A stretch of DNA of 64,000 nucleotides from Stenotrophomonas nitritireducens (GTDB lineage Bacteria; Pseudomonadota; Gammaproteobacteria; Xanthomonadales; Xanthomonadaceae): positions 124,001 through 188,000 of the forward strand of contig NZ_LDJG01000002.1 in the NCBI RefSeq assembly GCF_001431425.1, in the 5' to 3' direction. Made by a program: the position numbers and the translations under genes. A model generated the notes under the pieces. That model did no database searches. It was not told the DNA's origin and saw only the letters and a program-made list of their open reading frames with translations. Shown in pieces: positions 39,465 through 48,793 of this stretch; the first letter of the stretch is position 1, and the number at the start of each line of letters is the position of its first letter.

Positions 39465-40346
39465 CTATCGGCAATCGTCGCTGCCATTGCTGGCCGGCGC
39501 GCGCATCCGGTACAGGTCGAAGCCGCCGGCGCGCGGTGCGCGTGCGTGGCCGCTGACCAGCAGTTCGCCCGGGGTGCTGGCATCGACCAGTGCCGCGCGG
39601 GTGTCGCCCTCGGCGGTGTTGAACGACAGCGCCAGCGGTTCGGCCGCGCTCCAGCGGCCGTTGCGGCAATGTGACAGCTGCAGCTGCGCGCCGCCGCTGC
39701 TGTTGCCGCGGGCGAACACCACCGCGCGTCCCCCCGCCAGCCAGCTGCCGTCCAGTTCGTCGCCTGGGCTGTTGAGGCCGGCCATCGGCTGCGGCGCGGC
39801 GAAACCGTCGCCGGCGCGGCGTGCGCTCCACAGGTCCCAGCCGCCGGCCCCGCCGCCGCGGTTGCTGGCCAGCAGCAGGGAGCCGTCGTCCTCGCGCAGG
39901 GCGGGCGAACGCTCGTCGTCGGCGCCGTTGATCGTCGCGCCCAGGTTCTGCGCGGGACCGAAGCCGCCGTCGTCCAGCAGGGCCGCACGGTACAGGTCGA
40001 AGCCGCCATGGCCGCCCTCGCGGTTGGAGGCGAAGTACAGCCAGCGTCCGTCGGCGCTCAGGAACGGATCGACCTCGTCGGCGGCGGTGCTGAACGGCAG
40101 CGGGCGCGCATCGGTCCAGCGCGACTCCTGCCACGTGGCCTGCCAAAGATCCCAGCCGCCGGCGCCGCCTTCGCGGTTGCTGGCCCAGACCAGTCGCCGG
40201 CCATCGGCCGAGCGCGTGGCGCGCAGTTCGTCGGCGCGGGTGGAGACCACGCCGATGCCCTCGATGCCGAACTCGGCCAGTGCCGTCACCTGCGGCGCAA
40301 AGAGTAGACTCGCAGACAGCGCGAGCAGCAGCGATCGGATCCGCAT
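39465..40346 (-). CDS. Exported WD40-like (PD40/TolB-type) beta-propeller protein
   Basis: 293 residues with a signal peptide (IRSLLLALSASLLFAPQVTA). Five or six blades repeat the pattern GRRLVWASNREGGAGGWDLW: also GRWLYFASNREGGHGGFDLY, GSLLLASNRGGGAGGWDLWS, GRAVVFARGNSSGGAQLQL and GELLVSGHARAPRAGGFDLY. The SNRxGGxGGxDLY motif is the PD40 repeat of TolB-like and OmpA-associated propellers, and the protein likely acts as a periplasmic binding scaffold. It stands alone, divergent from aroE with about 50 bases between starts, and ends near the REP cluster. Confidence 0.88.
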   Translation of the reverse strand: MRIRSLLLALSASLLFAPQVTALAEFGIEGIGVVSTRADELRATRSADGRRLVWASNREGGAGGWDLWQATWQESRWTDARPLPFSTAADEVDPFLSADGRWLYFASNREGGHGGFDLYRAALLDDGGFGPAQNLGATINGADDERSPALREDDGSLLLASNRGGGAGGWDLWSARRAGDGFAAPQPMAGLNSPGDELDGSWLAGGRAVVFARGNSSGGAQLQLSHCRNGRWSAAEPLALSFNTAEGDTRAALVDASTPGELLVSGHARAPRAGGFDLYRMRAPASNGSDDCR

Positions 40347-40399
40347 GGAGATTCCGCAAGCCAGGGATCGCGTCAGTCTAGGTCATGCAGAGGATCACC

Positions 40400-41248
40400 A
40401 TGAGCGCCGCCCGCTATGCCGTCTTTGGTCAACCCATCGCCCATTCGCAGTCGCCGCGCATCCAGGCCGCCTTCGGCAGGGCGGAGGGGATCGAAATCGA
40501 CTACCGCGCCATCGAGGCCTCGCCGCAGGAGTTCGCCGCCGCGCTGGAAGCCTTCGCCGCCGGCGGCGGCGTTGGCGCCAACGTGACCCTGCCGCACAAG
40601 GAAGCGGCGTTCGCGCTGTGCGCCACCACTACTTCGCGCGCGCAGCGCGCCGGCGCGGTCAACACCCTGCTGCGCAAGGGCACGCGCTGGCATGGCGACA
40701 ACACCGATGGCATCGGCTTGGTGCGCGACCTGACCGGCCGCCACGGCCTGGACCTGCGCGGCCGCCGGGTGCTGCTGCTCGGCGCCGGCGGCGCCGCGCG
40801 CGGGGTGGCGCCGGCGCTGCTCGATGCCGGCATCCTCGAACTGGTCGTGGCCAACCGCACGCCCGAGCGCGCCGACGCGCTGGTCGATGCGATGAGCGAG
40901 CCGGGCCGCGCGATTTCGGCGTACTGGGAGGCGCTGCGCGAACAGGGCGACTTCGAACTGATCATCAATGCCACCTCCGCCGGCCGCAGCGACGGCGCGG
41001 CCTTCAGCCTGCCGCTGTCGCTGGTCAACAGCCTGACCACCGCGGTGGACCTCAACTACGGCGAGGCGGCGATCCCGTTCCTGGCCTGGGCGCGCGCGGC
41101 CGGCTGCCGCAATTACTTCGACGGGCTGGGCATGCTGGTCGAGCAGGCCGCCGAGAGCTTCCAGCAGTGGCATGGCGTGCGTCCCGGAACCGATGAGGTC
41201 TATGCGGGACTGCGCGAGCGCGCCGCTACCCTGGTCACCGCGGACTGA
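40400..41248 (+). CDS. aroE: Shikimate dehydrogenase
   Basis: 282 residues from ATG 40400, chosen because AGAGGA lies about 7 bases upstream; ATG 40385 would add five residues. It reduces 3-dehydroshikimate to shikimate with NADPH in aromatic amino-acid synthesis. Motifs in order: [18 protein letters not shown] (substrate site), [13 protein letters not shown] with the catalytic [12 protein letters not shown] with the catalytic [17 protein letters not shown] (NADP loop), [13 protein letters not shown] (NADP phosphate site) and [14 protein letters not shown]. The end [20 protein letters not shown] is also standard. The following membrane-protein gene starts 5 bases after the stop. Confidence 0.96.
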   Translation: MSAARYAVFGQPIAHSQSPRIQAAFGRAEGIEIDYRAIEASPQEFAAALEAFAAGGGVGANVTLPHKEAAFALCATTTSRAQRAGAVNTLLRKGTRWHGDNTDGIGLVRDLTGRHGLDLRGRRVLLLGAGGAARGVAPALLDAGILELVVANRTPERADALVDAMSEPGRAISAYWEALREQGDFELIINATSAGRSDGAAFSLPLSLVNSLTTAVDLNYGEAAIPFLAWARAAGCRNYFDGLGMLVEQAAESFQQWHGVRPGTDEVYAGLRERAATLVTAD

Positions 41249-41253
41249 GCGGC

Positions 41254-41607
41254 ATGGACCACGCGCAACTGCTGAGCTCGCTGCTGGTATCGGTCGGCTA
41301 CCGCCTGCCGGTGATGATCGCGCTGGGCGTGGCGCTGGTGCTGCTGCTCGGCGCGCCGAAAGCGGCGGCGCGCAGCGCGGCGCTGTGGGCGCTGGCGATC
41401 CTGATGGCGGTGACGCTGTTCGGCGCCGCATTGTCGGTGCTGCCGCTGCTGATGATCGCCGCCGGTAATTTCGACGGCATCGCCGGGCTCAATACCTGGC
41501 TGGGCATCGGCCATTTCATGCTGTCGCTGCTGGAAGCGGCCGGTTTCGTGCTGCTGGCCTGGGCGCTGGCCAGGGCGCTGCGCGGAAACGCCGGCGCACC
41601 AGGCTGA
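41254..41607 (+). CDS. Membrane protein of unknown function downstream of aroE
   Basis: 117 residues with about three helices: LPVMIALGVALVLLLGA, SAALWALAILMAVTLFGAAL with VLPLLMIAAG, and HFMLSLLEAAGFVLLAWALA. It starts 5 bases after aroE, so co-translation is likely. No known motif was recognised. The arrangement and composition suggest a genuine protein conserved in the family, but nothing in it points to a task linked with shikimate. The dinG gene follows after 73 bases. Confidence 0.78.
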   Translation: MDHAQLLSSLLVSVGYRLPVMIALGVALVLLLGAPKAAARSAALWALAILMAVTLFGAALSVLPLLMIAAGNFDGIAGLNTWLGIGHFMLSLLEAAGFVLLAWALARALRGNAGAPG

Positions 41608-41680
41608 ACCGGCGTAGGTCGGCGGCCGCGCGCCGGTATGGGAAAATGCCGGCCATGAACGGAGCAGGCGGCAGAACGGC

Positions 41681-43780
41681 GTGACGGAAAAAGTGGAAGC
41701 GCCGCGGGCGTTGACCGAGGAAGTGAAGACGGCCATCCGCGACGCCTACGCGAAGCTGCAGGCCAACACGCCCGGGTTCAGCACGCGCCGCTCGCAGAGC
41801 CAGATGATCGGGGTGGTCTCGCGCGCGCTGGCTACCGGCGGGGTGGGCGTGGTCGAGGCGCCGACCGGTGTCGGCAAGAGCCTGGGCTACCTGACCGCCG
41901 GCGTGCCGATCGCGCTGGCGTCGAAGAAGAAGCTGGTGGTCAGCACCGGCACGGTGGCGCTGCAGTCGCAGCTGGTCGAGCGCGACATCCCCAACTTCCT
42001 CAAGGCCACCGGCCTGCAGGCCACGGTGGCGCTGGCCAAGGGCCGCACCCGCTACCTGTGCACGCGCAACGCCGCCGAGGCGCAGGGCGAGGGCGCGCAG
42101 GAGGGCATGTTCGGCGACGAGGTGCAGCTCTACGACCGGCCGCTGGCGCCGATCGAGATGGACGTGGCCGGCAAGCTGATGCGCGCCTTCACCGAAGGGC
42201 GCTGGAACGGCGACCTGGACAACGCGCCGGAAGCGGTCACGCCCGGCCTGCGCCTGCGCATCACCACGCCGGCCTCGGGCTGCGCCGGGCGCCGCTGCGC
42301 CTATTCGACGCAGTGCCCGGTGCTGCGCGCGCGCAACGAGGTGCGCGAGGCGCAGATCGTGGTCACCAACCATGCGCTGCTGCTGTCGGCGCTGTCCATC
42401 GGCGAGTCCGACAACGGCCAGCCGCTGATCGCACCGCCCGCCGACATGCTGTTGGTGCTGGACGAAGGCCACCACATCGGCAATGTCGCCATCGACCAGG
42501 GCGCGGCCAGCCTGCCGCTGGACGACATGGCGCGACGCACCGGGCGCCTGCAGATCATCATCGCCGGCGCGTATCGCGCGGTGGACAGGGACAAGATCGG
42601 CAACCTGCTGCCGAACGAGGCGATTGAGGCGGCGGCGCGCGTGAGCAAGCTGCTCAGGGTGTTCGCCGACGGCATCGCGCAGGTGTGGACGCCCGCCGCG
42701 GACGAGCGCGAGCCGCTGTGGCGCGCCGCCAATGGCCGCCTGCCGGAAGCGTGGAAACAGCCGATCGAGGAGCTGGCCGACGAGACCCGCACCCTGCTCA
42801 ACTGGGCCACGGCGGCCGCCGCGCAGGTCGCCAAGGGCAAGCCCGAGGACGCCGGCCACGAGCGCCTGCAGCGCAGCCTGGGCATGGCGCTGGAGATGAT
42901 CCAGCAGCAGCACGACCTGTGGGCCGGCTGGCGCCGCGAGGACAAGGAAGGCCAGCCGCCGATGGCGCGCTGGATCACCCTGACCCGCGACGGCGAGCAC
43001 GTGCTGCACTGTTCGCCGGTGTCGGCGGCGATGGTGCTGCGCAAGCTGCTGTGGGACGAAGTGGATTCGGTGGTGATGACCTCGGCCACGCTCACCGGCG
43101 GCGGCGATTTCCAGGCGCTGTCCATCGACAACGGCATTCCCGAGGAGGCGGAGATGGTATCGCTGGCCTCGCCGTTCGACCTGGCCAACCAGGCGCAGCT
43201 GGTGGTGCCGCCGTTCCCGGTGACGCCGGACGACCGCGAGCGTCACCCCAAGGAAGTGGCGAAGTACCTGGCTGCCGAACTGGACTGGGACAAGGGCAGC
43301 ATCGTGCTGTTCACCTCGCGCTGGAAGATGGAAAAAGTGGCCGAGCTGATGCCGGCCACGCAGCGCAGGAAGGTGCTGGTGCAGGGCGAGGGCGCCAAGC
43401 AGAAGATGATCGACGAGCACCTGCGCCGCACTGCCGCCGGCGAGGGCTCGGTGCTGTTCGGGCTCAACTCGTTCGGCGAAGGCCTGGACCTGCCGGGCGA
43501 AGCCTGCACCACGGTGGTCATCACCCAGGTGCCGTTCGCGGTGCCGACCGATCCGCAGACCTCGACGCTGGGCGAGTGGTTCGAGAGCCGCGGGCTGAAT
43601 TCCTTCAACCTGATCGCGGTCCCGCACGCGCTGCGCACGCTGACCCAGTTCGCCGGGCGCCTGATCCGCACCTCCACCGATACCGGCCGCGTGATCATCC
43701 TCGACTCGCGGCTGCTCACGCGCCGCTACGGCAAGCGCATCATCGACGCGCTGCCGCCGTTCAGGCGGGTGATCGGGTGA
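41681..43780 (+). CDS. dinG: ATP-dependent DNA helicase DinG
   Basis: 699 residues (E. coli 716), an Fe-S superfamily 2 helicase that unwinds 5'-3' and resolves R-loops and G-quadruplexes. It starts with GTG 41681 (VTEKVEAPRALTEEV). Walker A is APTGVGKSLGYLTAG and the DEAH-type box is LLVLDEGHHIGNVA. The four cluster cysteines are present: one in RTRYLCTRNAA and three in SGCAGRRCAYSTQCPVL. The later motifs VVMTSATLTGGGDF, FGLNSFGEGLDLPGEACTTV and QFAGRLIRTSTDTGRVIILD complete the helicase core. It is the last gene of the aroE group; a REP-like stretch follows. Confidence 0.95.
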   Translation: MTEKVEAPRALTEEVKTAIRDAYAKLQANTPGFSTRRSQSQMIGVVSRALATGGVGVVEAPTGVGKSLGYLTAGVPIALASKKKLVVSTGTVALQSQLVERDIPNFLKATGLQATVALAKGRTRYLCTRNAAEAQGEGAQEGMFGDEVQLYDRPLAPIEMDVAGKLMRAFTEGRWNGDLDNAPEAVTPGLRLRITTPASGCAGRRCAYSTQCPVLRARNEVREAQIVVTNHALLLSALSIGESDNGQPLIAPPADMLLVLDEGHHIGNVAIDQGAASLPLDDMARRTGRLQIIIAGAYRAVDRDKIGNLLPNEAIEAAARVSKLLRVFADGIAQVWTPAADEREPLWRAANGRLPEAWKQPIEELADETRTLLNWATAAAAQVAKGKPEDAGHERLQRSLGMALEMIQQQHDLWAGWRREDKEGQPPMARWITLTRDGEHVLHCSPVSAAMVLRKLLWDEVDSVVMTSATLTGGGDFQALSIDNGIPEEAEMVSLASPFDLANQAQLVVPPFPVTPDDRERHPKEVAKYLAAELDWDKGSIVLFTSRWKMEKVAELMPATQRRKVLVQGEGAKQKMIDEHLRRTAAGEGSVLFGLNSFGEGLDLPGEACTTVVITQVPFAVPTDPQTSTLGEWFESRGLNSFNLIAVPHALRTLTQFAGRLIRTSTDTGRVIILDSRLLTRRYGKRIIDALPPFRRVIG

Positions 43781-43787
43781 GGCACGG

Positions 43788-43890
43788 TTGAGCGGGGCAG
43801 CGCTCCGCTGGAGCATTCGCGGCCAAGCCACGCCTCGCGCTGCCAGGCGCCGCAAACCGCCTGTAGGCGGGGGCAACGCCCCGCTGCGGC
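43788..43890. repeat. REP-like palindromes after dinG
   Basis: Two diverged copies of the palindrome found at 39226: TTGAGCGGGGCAGCGCTCCG from 43788 and TGTAGGCGGGGGCAACGCCC from 43862 (arms GCGGGG / CCCCGC). They fall between convergent dinG and a minus-strand gene, the usual place for REP elements in this family. Confidence 0.6.
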
Positions 43891-43969
43891 AATACCGGAC
43901 AAGCCCGGGCCGGGAATGCCCGACGATTCCGGCTGGATGCGCCAAGGCGCGCGATGAAGCGCGGCGCGC

Positions 43970-44233
43970 TTATTCCTCGCGCTTGTTCAGCGCCGAGGTC
44001 GCCGCCGCGGCGTCCTCGCGCGACAGGAACAGGTATTCCAGTTCGCATCGGCCGAATTTGTCCTCCAGCTCCTGCATGCGCACCGGATGGCTGCCGAAGC
44101 GGTAGTGCTGGTGGCCGGTGTCGGCGTCCTCGATCAGATAGACACCGAAGGACGGGGGACTGGTGAGGGTGCCTTCCAGCTTGACGGACGAAGGGTCGAT
44201 GGCGCGCTGGATGAGGTCTTCTAGATCGGTCAT
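43970..44233 (-). CDS. Conserved hypothetical protein, 87 residues
   Basis: ATG 44233 to TAA 43970. The protein starts MTDLEDLIQRAIDPSSVKLE, has two likely strands (SFGVYLIEDADTGHQHYRFG) around a D-T-G-H turn, then SHPVRMQELEDKFGRCELEY and a helix REDAAAATSALNKREE. It is acidic with no signal peptide or membrane helix, so it should be a small cytoplasmic alpha/beta protein. I do not recognise a domain. The reading frame also continues upstream into the YdeI-like gene, but the ATG and composition favour this start. It would be the second gene after the YdeI-like one on the same strand, 65 bases apart. Confidence 0.72.
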   Translation of the reverse strand: MTDLEDLIQRAIDPSSVKLEGTLTSPPSFGVYLIEDADTGHQHYRFGSHPVRMQELEDKFGRCELEYLFLSREDAAAATSALNKREE

Positions 44234-44298
44234 GGCGTTGCGTGGGGGTGTCGGTGTCGTGCTTTCGGGGGCAAGTGGAATCGTTGGCGGGGCCGGCG

Positions 44299-44886
44299 TC
44301 AATGCTTTTCGTGCTTCCAGTGGCGGCGCCTGCCCTGCGCCAGCCATTCGATGGCCTGGGCGATGCGCTGCTGGCGGGTGGTTTCGCGTTTGGCTTCGCC
44401 TATCCATTCCAGGTAGTCGCGCTGGGCACTGGCGGCGAAGCCGTCGAACGTGGCCCTGGCCTGCGGTGCCGCGGCCAGCGCCTGCGCGAATGCCGGCAGC
44501 ATGGGTAGCGGCGGCCGCGGCGTGCGCTTGAGGGCCGGCGCGCCACCATCGATGCGTTGCATGGCCTGGCGCAGCTGGCCGGCGAATGCGCGCTTGCCGG
44601 GCAGGTCGGCCACCGACAGCAGCCGGCCGTACTGGCCCATCGCTTCGCCGTCGTCTTGCCTGCCGCCGTCGCGCGACCACAGGTTCAGCGCGGCATGGGC
44701 CTTGAAGGCGGCCATGCCGCACAGCAGCCTGCCGCGATGCAGGAAGGCGGGCATGCCCCACTTGATCGCTTCTTCCGCCTCCGGGCAGGCCGCATGCACG
44801 CGCTGGCGGATCTCGCGCAGGATCGGCTGCGCGAAGGCGGCGGCGCTGGCGATGTAGGCATCGACGCGGGGATCGGGCGTGGGCAT
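44299..44886 (-). CDS. YdeI/OmpD-associated family protein (DUF1801 fold)
   Basis: 195 residues from ATG 44886 (MPTPDPRVDAYIASAAAFAQ); a longer frame to 44925 is possible. The first 115 residues have the DUF1801 pattern: ILREIRQRVHAACPEAEEAI, KWGMPAFLHRGRLLCGMAAF, and KAHAALNLW. The C-terminal part PAFAQALAAAPQARATFDGF, QRDYLEWIGEAKRETTRQQR and WLAQGRRRHW is the bacteriocin-protection/YdeI signature. Members have been tied loosely to stress and peptide resistance, but the biochemical role is not settled. It is soluble, cytoplasmic, and transcribed toward the 87-residue gene. Confidence 0.88.
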   Translation of the reverse strand: MPTPDPRVDAYIASAAAFAQPILREIRQRVHAACPEAEEAIKWGMPAFLHRGRLLCGMAAFKAHAALNLWSRDGGRQDDGEAMGQYGRLLSVADLPGKRAFAGQLRQAMQRIDGGAPALKRTPRPPLPMLPAFAQALAAAPQARATFDGFAASAQRDYLEWIGEAKRETTRQQRIAQAIEWLAQGRRRHWKHEKH

Positions 44887-44982
44887 GGCGGGCCTCGGAT
44901 GGGCGCAGCCTGCCGTCAGTCGCACGCGGTTACAAGCCCGCCGTGGAGCGGCCCCGGATTTCCGCGGCTTCCCGCGGGGCGT

Positions 44983-46362
44983 TCAGGCCCCGCGGAAGCG
45001 CCGCGCCAGCCCGCTGACCACGGCGATGGCGGCGGTCAGCGCGGCCATCGACAGGAACTGCAGGCGGGTTTCCGGCGCCGACAGCAGCAGCACGAAGATC
45101 AACGCCAGGATCGCCAGCGCCAGCACCGTCAGGTAGGGGAAGCCGGCCATGCGGAACGGCAGCGGCGTGCCCAGGCGCTCGGCGCGGCGGCGCAGGATCA
45201 GCTGCGAGAGCAGGGTGAGGGTCCACACCAGCAGGCAGGTCGAACCGACCACGTTCAGCAGCACCGGCAGCACGCGGTCCGGGTACAGCAGCTCCAGCAC
45301 GGTGGCGGCGAAGCCGAACAGCACGCTGGCCAGCACCGCCAGCACCGGTACCTGGCTGCGGCTGATGCGCGCCAGCCAGCGTGGCGCCTCGCCGCGCGCG
45401 GCCAGCGAGTGGATCATGCGCGAGGCGCCGTAGAGGTTGGCGTTGAGCGCCGAGAGCAGGGCGATCACCGCGATCACGGTGATGCCGGTGGCCGCGCCGG
45501 GGATGTTGGCGACCTGCAGCACCGCGGCGAACGGGGACTTGAGCGACTCGCTGGTCCACGGCACCACCGCGATGATCACGCCGATCGAGCCGATGTAGAA
45601 CACCAGGATGCGCCAGGCCACGGTACGGATCGCGCGCGCCAGGCTGCGCTCGGGGTCCTGGGTTTCGGCCGCGGCCACCGCCACGATCTCGGTGCCGCCG
45701 AAGGCGAACACCACCACCAGCAGCGCCGCGCCGACGCCGGCCAGGCCCTTGGGTGCGAAGCCGCCGTGGTCGAATACATTGGACAGGCCCGGCGAGGCCA
45801 CGCCCGGCAGCAGCCCGCACAGCAGGGCGATGCCGACCAGGATGAAGGCGATGATCGCGGCGACCTTGAGGATGGCGAACCAGAACTCGAACTCGCCGTA
45901 GTTGCGCACGCCCATCAGGTTGATGACGGTGAACACCACCATGAACGCCAGCGAGGTCAGCGGCACCGACAGCTGCGGCAGCAGCGTCGCCAGCAGGCCG
46001 GCCGCGCCCACCGATTCGGCGGCGATCACGATCACCAGCTGCACCCACCACAGCCAGCCGATGGTGGCGCCGGCGGTGGCCCCCAGCGCGTCGGCGGCGT
46101 ACACCGAGAACGCGCCGCTGGCCGGCCGCGCCGCGGCCATCTCGCCCATGGCGTGCATCATGATGATCACCAGCGTGCCGGCGACCAGATAGGACAGCAG
46201 TACCGCCGGGCCGGCGGCCTGGATGCCCACGCCCGAGCCGAGGAACAGGCCGGCGCCGATCGCGCTGCCCAGGCCCATCATGATCAGCTGGCGCGGTTTG
46301 AGCGCGCGTTCCAGTTTCTGCGACGGCGGAGCCGGGTCGGCAACGGACGGATTGGCAGGCAT
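44983..46362 (-). CDS. Amino-acid permease (APC superfamily, AAT family)
   Basis: 459 residues with 12 predicted membrane helices. QKLERALKPRQLIMMGLGSA, then IGAGLFLGSGVGIQAAGPAV, is the helix-1 substrate/Na+ site motif of APC transporters. FAFGGTEIVAVAAAETQDPE, then RSLARAIRTVAWRILVFYIG, in helix 6 and its loop is the family signature, and NANLYGASRMIHSLAARGEA is typical of the AAT branch (GABA, aromatic, lysine permeases). It should import an amino acid with protons. It is divergent from gcdH with 226 bases between, so a link to lysine or glutarate use is possible but rests on position alone. The ATG at 46362 is supported by the length. Confidence 0.92.
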   Translation of the reverse strand: MPANPSVADPAPPSQKLERALKPRQLIMMGLGSAIGAGLFLGSGVGIQAAGPAVLLSYLVAGTLVIIMMHAMGEMAAARPASGAFSVYAADALGATAGATIGWLWWVQLVIVIAAESVGAAGLLATLLPQLSVPLTSLAFMVVFTVINLMGVRNYGEFEFWFAILKVAAIIAFILVGIALLCGLLPGVASPGLSNVFDHGGFAPKGLAGVGAALLVVVFAFGGTEIVAVAAAETQDPERSLARAIRTVAWRILVFYIGSIGVIIAVVPWTSESLKSPFAAVLQVANIPGAATGITVIAVIALLSALNANLYGASRMIHSLAARGEAPRWLARISRSQVPVLAVLASVLFGFAATVLELLYPDRVLPVLLNVVGSTCLLVWTLTLLSQLILRRRAERLGTPLPFRMAGFPYLTVLALAILALIFVLLLSAPETRLQFLSMAALTAAIAVVSGLARRFRGA

Positions 46363-46588
46363 CGGCGGGCTTCGGAGGGCGGAAAGGGCGACACCATACC
46401 GCGTCGGCTGCCAGGCGTGCCTGTTCCGTTGGTTGGGGCCGGAGGGCCGCGAGGCGGCCGGCCGGGGCGCGGGGCGGACCGGGGCGCGGGCGCTTTGTCA
46501 ACGTGCGGCCGCAGCAATCCTGATGGCCTGAATGGACTACCTTATCCGTCCACCCTCCCCGCCGTGACGGCAGCTTTCCGAGACAGCA

Positions 46589-47761
46589 ATGACTTTGAAG
46601 ACCCTCAACCCCTTCGATCTGTTCGACGTGCGTTCGCTGCTGAGCGAGGAGGAACGCGCGGTGCAGGATTCCGTGGCCCGCTTCACCGACGAACGCGTGC
46701 TGCCGATCATCGGCGACTGCTTCGACCAGGGCCGCTTCCCCGACGAACTGATCCCCGAGATCGCCGACATGGGCCTGCTCGGCTGCACCCTGCCCGAGCA
46801 GTACGGCGGCGCCGGCCTCAACGGCGTCAGCTACGGCCTGATCTGCCAGGAGCTGGAGCGCGGCGACTCGGGCCTGCGCAGCTTCGTCTCGGTGCAGAGC
46901 TCGCTGTGCATGTACCCCATCTATGCCTACGGCTCGGAAGAGCAGCGCATGCGCTGGCTGCCGGACATGGCGCGCGGCAAGGTGATCGGCTGCTTCGGCC
47001 TGACCGAAGCCCACGGCGGTTCCGACCCGGCCAGCATGAAGACCCGCGCGGTCAAGGACGGCGGCGACTGGGTGATCAACGGCTCCAAGATGTGGATCAC
47101 CAACGGCTCCGTGGCCGACATCGCCATCGTCTGGGCCAATACCGAGGAGGGCGTGCAGGGCTTCGTCGTCGAGAAGGGCACCCCGGGCTTCACCGCCCAG
47201 GAAATCAAGCACAAGATGAGCCTGCGCGCCTCGGTGACCGGAGCGCTGTTCTTCGACAACGTGCGCGTGCCCGACGCCAACCGCCTGCCCAACGTGAAGG
47301 GCCTGAAGGGTCCGCTGGGCTGCCTGACCCAGGCCCGTTATGGCATCACCTGGGGCCCGCTGGGCGCCGCGATCGCCTGCCTGGACGAAGTGCTGGCCTA
47401 CACCAAGGAGCGCATCCTGTTCGGCCGCCCGGTGGCCGCCACCCAGAGCGCGCAGATCAAGATGGCCGACATGGCCCGCCGCATCACCGCCGGCCAGCTG
47501 CTGGTGCTGCAGCTGGGGCGCCTGAAGGATGCCGGGCAGATGCAGCCGCAGCAGGTCAGCCTGGCCAAGTGGAACAACTGCCGCCTGGCCATCGACATCG
47601 CCCGCGAATGCCGCGACCTGCTCGGCGGCGCCGGCATCACCACCGAGCACGGTGCGATCCGGCATGCACTGAACCTGGAGTCGGTCATCACCTACGAAGG
47701 CACCGAGACCGTGCACCAGCTGGTGATCGGCCGCGAACTGACCGGCATAAACGCGTTCTGA
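46589..47761 (+). CDS. gcdH: Glutaryl-CoA dehydrogenase
   Basis: 390 residues. It oxidises and decarboxylates glutaryl-CoA to crotonyl-CoA with FAD in the breakdown of lysine, tryptophan and glutarate. The signature stretches of GCDH are present: RSFVSVQSSLCMYPIYAYGS, GCFGLTEAHGGSDPASMKTR (FAD loop), WVINGSKMWITNG, KMSLRASVTGALFFDNVRVP, and SVITYEGTETVHQLVIGREL, in which the Glu of YEGTE is the catalytic base. The protein ends TGINAF, as in known enzymes. The ATG at 46589 is the clear start. A hairpin terminator follows at 47780-47813, before the RIO-like kinase gene. Confidence 0.96.
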   Translation: MTLKTLNPFDLFDVRSLLSEEERAVQDSVARFTDERVLPIIGDCFDQGRFPDELIPEIADMGLLGCTLPEQYGGAGLNGVSYGLICQELERGDSGLRSFVSVQSSLCMYPIYAYGSEEQRMRWLPDMARGKVIGCFGLTEAHGGSDPASMKTRAVKDGGDWVINGSKMWITNGSVADIAIVWANTEEGVQGFVVEKGTPGFTAQEIKHKMSLRASVTGALFFDNVRVPDANRLPNVKGLKGPLGCLTQARYGITWGPLGAAIACLDEVLAYTKERILFGRPVAATQSAQIKMADMARRITAGQLLVLQLGRLKDAGQMQPQQVSLAKWNNCRLAIDIARECRDLLGGAGITTEHGAIRHALNLESVITYEGTETVHQLVIGRELTGINAF

Positions 47762-47779
47762 ACGCGCCTTCTGAATGCC

Positions 47780-47813
47780 AGGCGGCCTGCATGCGATCAT
47801 GCCGGCCGCCTTT
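47780..47813 (+). terminator. Hairpin terminator after gcdH
   Basis: Arms AGGCGGCC (47780-47787) and GGCCGCCT (47804-47811) enclose a second inner pair GCATG / CATGC, and three T follow. It sits 18 bases after the gcdH stop and just before the RIO-like kinase gene, so it may only partly stop read-through. Confidence 0.6.
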
Positions 47814-47826
47814 CGCATGACTGGAC

Positions 47827-48684
47827 ATGAAGACACCCCCACAACTGCAGGTACTGATCGACGACGGCGTCATCGACGAAGTGCTGCGCCCGCTCAAGAG
47901 CGGCAAGGAAGCGGCCGTCTATGTCGTCCGCAGCGGCGATGAGATCCGTTGCGCCAAGGTCTACAAGGACATGGCCCAGCGCAGTTTCCAGCAGCGGGTG
48001 CAGTACCAGGAAGGACGCAAGGTGCGCGGCTCGCGCGAGGCGCGCGCCATCGGCAAGGCCAGCAAGTACGGCCGCAGGCAGCAGGAAGCGGCGTGGAAGA
48101 ACACCGAGGTGGATGCGCTGTACCAGCTGCGCGGGGCCGGCGTGCGCGTGCCCGAGCCGTTCGGCTATTTCCACGGCGTGCTGGTGATGGAACTGGTCAC
48201 CGACGCCGAGGGCTTCAGCGCCGCGCGCCTGGGCGAGGTCGAGCTCGACGCCGCGCAGGCCCGGCGGTTCCATGCGGTGCTGGTGCAGCAGGTCAAGCTG
48301 ATGCTGTGCTGCGGCCTGATCCACGGCGACCTGTCGCCCTACAACGTGCTGGTCGGCCCGGATGGCCCGGTGGTCATCGATTTCCCGCAGGTGGTCAGCG
48401 CCGGCGGCAACAACGCCGCGCGCGCGATGCTGCTGCGCGACGTCAACAACCTCACCGCCTGGCTCGGGCGCTCGGCGCCGGAGTTGTTCGATACCTGGTA
48501 TGGCGAGGAAATGTGGGAGCTGTTCCAGGCCGGCGACCTGCAGCCTGACAGCGCGTTGACCGGCGAATTCACCCCGGACCTGCGCGCGGTCGACCTGGAC
48601 GGCGTCCGCGAGGCAATCAACGACGCCCGCGAGGAAGCCCTCATCCGCCAGCAGGGGCGCGAGGCGGCGGAAGAAGACTACTGA
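47827..48684 (+). CDS. RIO1-like serine kinase (PA4780 family)
   Basis: 285 residues. LKSGKEAAVYVVRSGDEIRC with CAKVYKD contains the ATP lysine, LIHGDLSPYNVLV is the catalytic loop (HxDxxxxN) and VVIDFPQVVSA is the metal-binding loop (IDFxQ), which together define RIO kinases. This bacterial subgroup (PA4780-like) stands apart from archaeal Rio1 in lacking an N-terminal winged helix. Archaeal and eukaryotic RIO kinases work in small-subunit ribosome maturation; the role of the bacterial group is not well known. ATG 47827 follows TGGAC without a strong Shine-Dalgarno. It lies between gcdH and the CoA-transferase gene. Confidence 0.93.
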   Translation: MKTPPQLQVLIDDGVIDEVLRPLKSGKEAAVYVVRSGDEIRCAKVYKDMAQRSFQQRVQYQEGRKVRGSREARAIGKASKYGRRQQEAAWKNTEVDALYQLRGAGVRVPEPFGYFHGVLVMELVTDAEGFSAARLGEVELDAAQARRFHAVLVQQVKLMLCCGLIHGDLSPYNVLVGPDGPVVIDFPQVVSAGGNNAARAMLLRDVNNLTAWLGRSAPELFDTWYGEEMWELFQAGDLQPDSALTGEFTPDLRAVDLDGVREAINDAREEALIRQQGREAAEEDY

Positions 48685-48793
48685 GCGTGGGCAGGTCGCG
48701 CCGGGCGTGGCGATGGTCCGCGGCTGGGCATGGCGGTGTTGCCAGGCGTCTGGACATGGCAACCTTCCTGCCTGCGGACTGCGTGGTGATCGG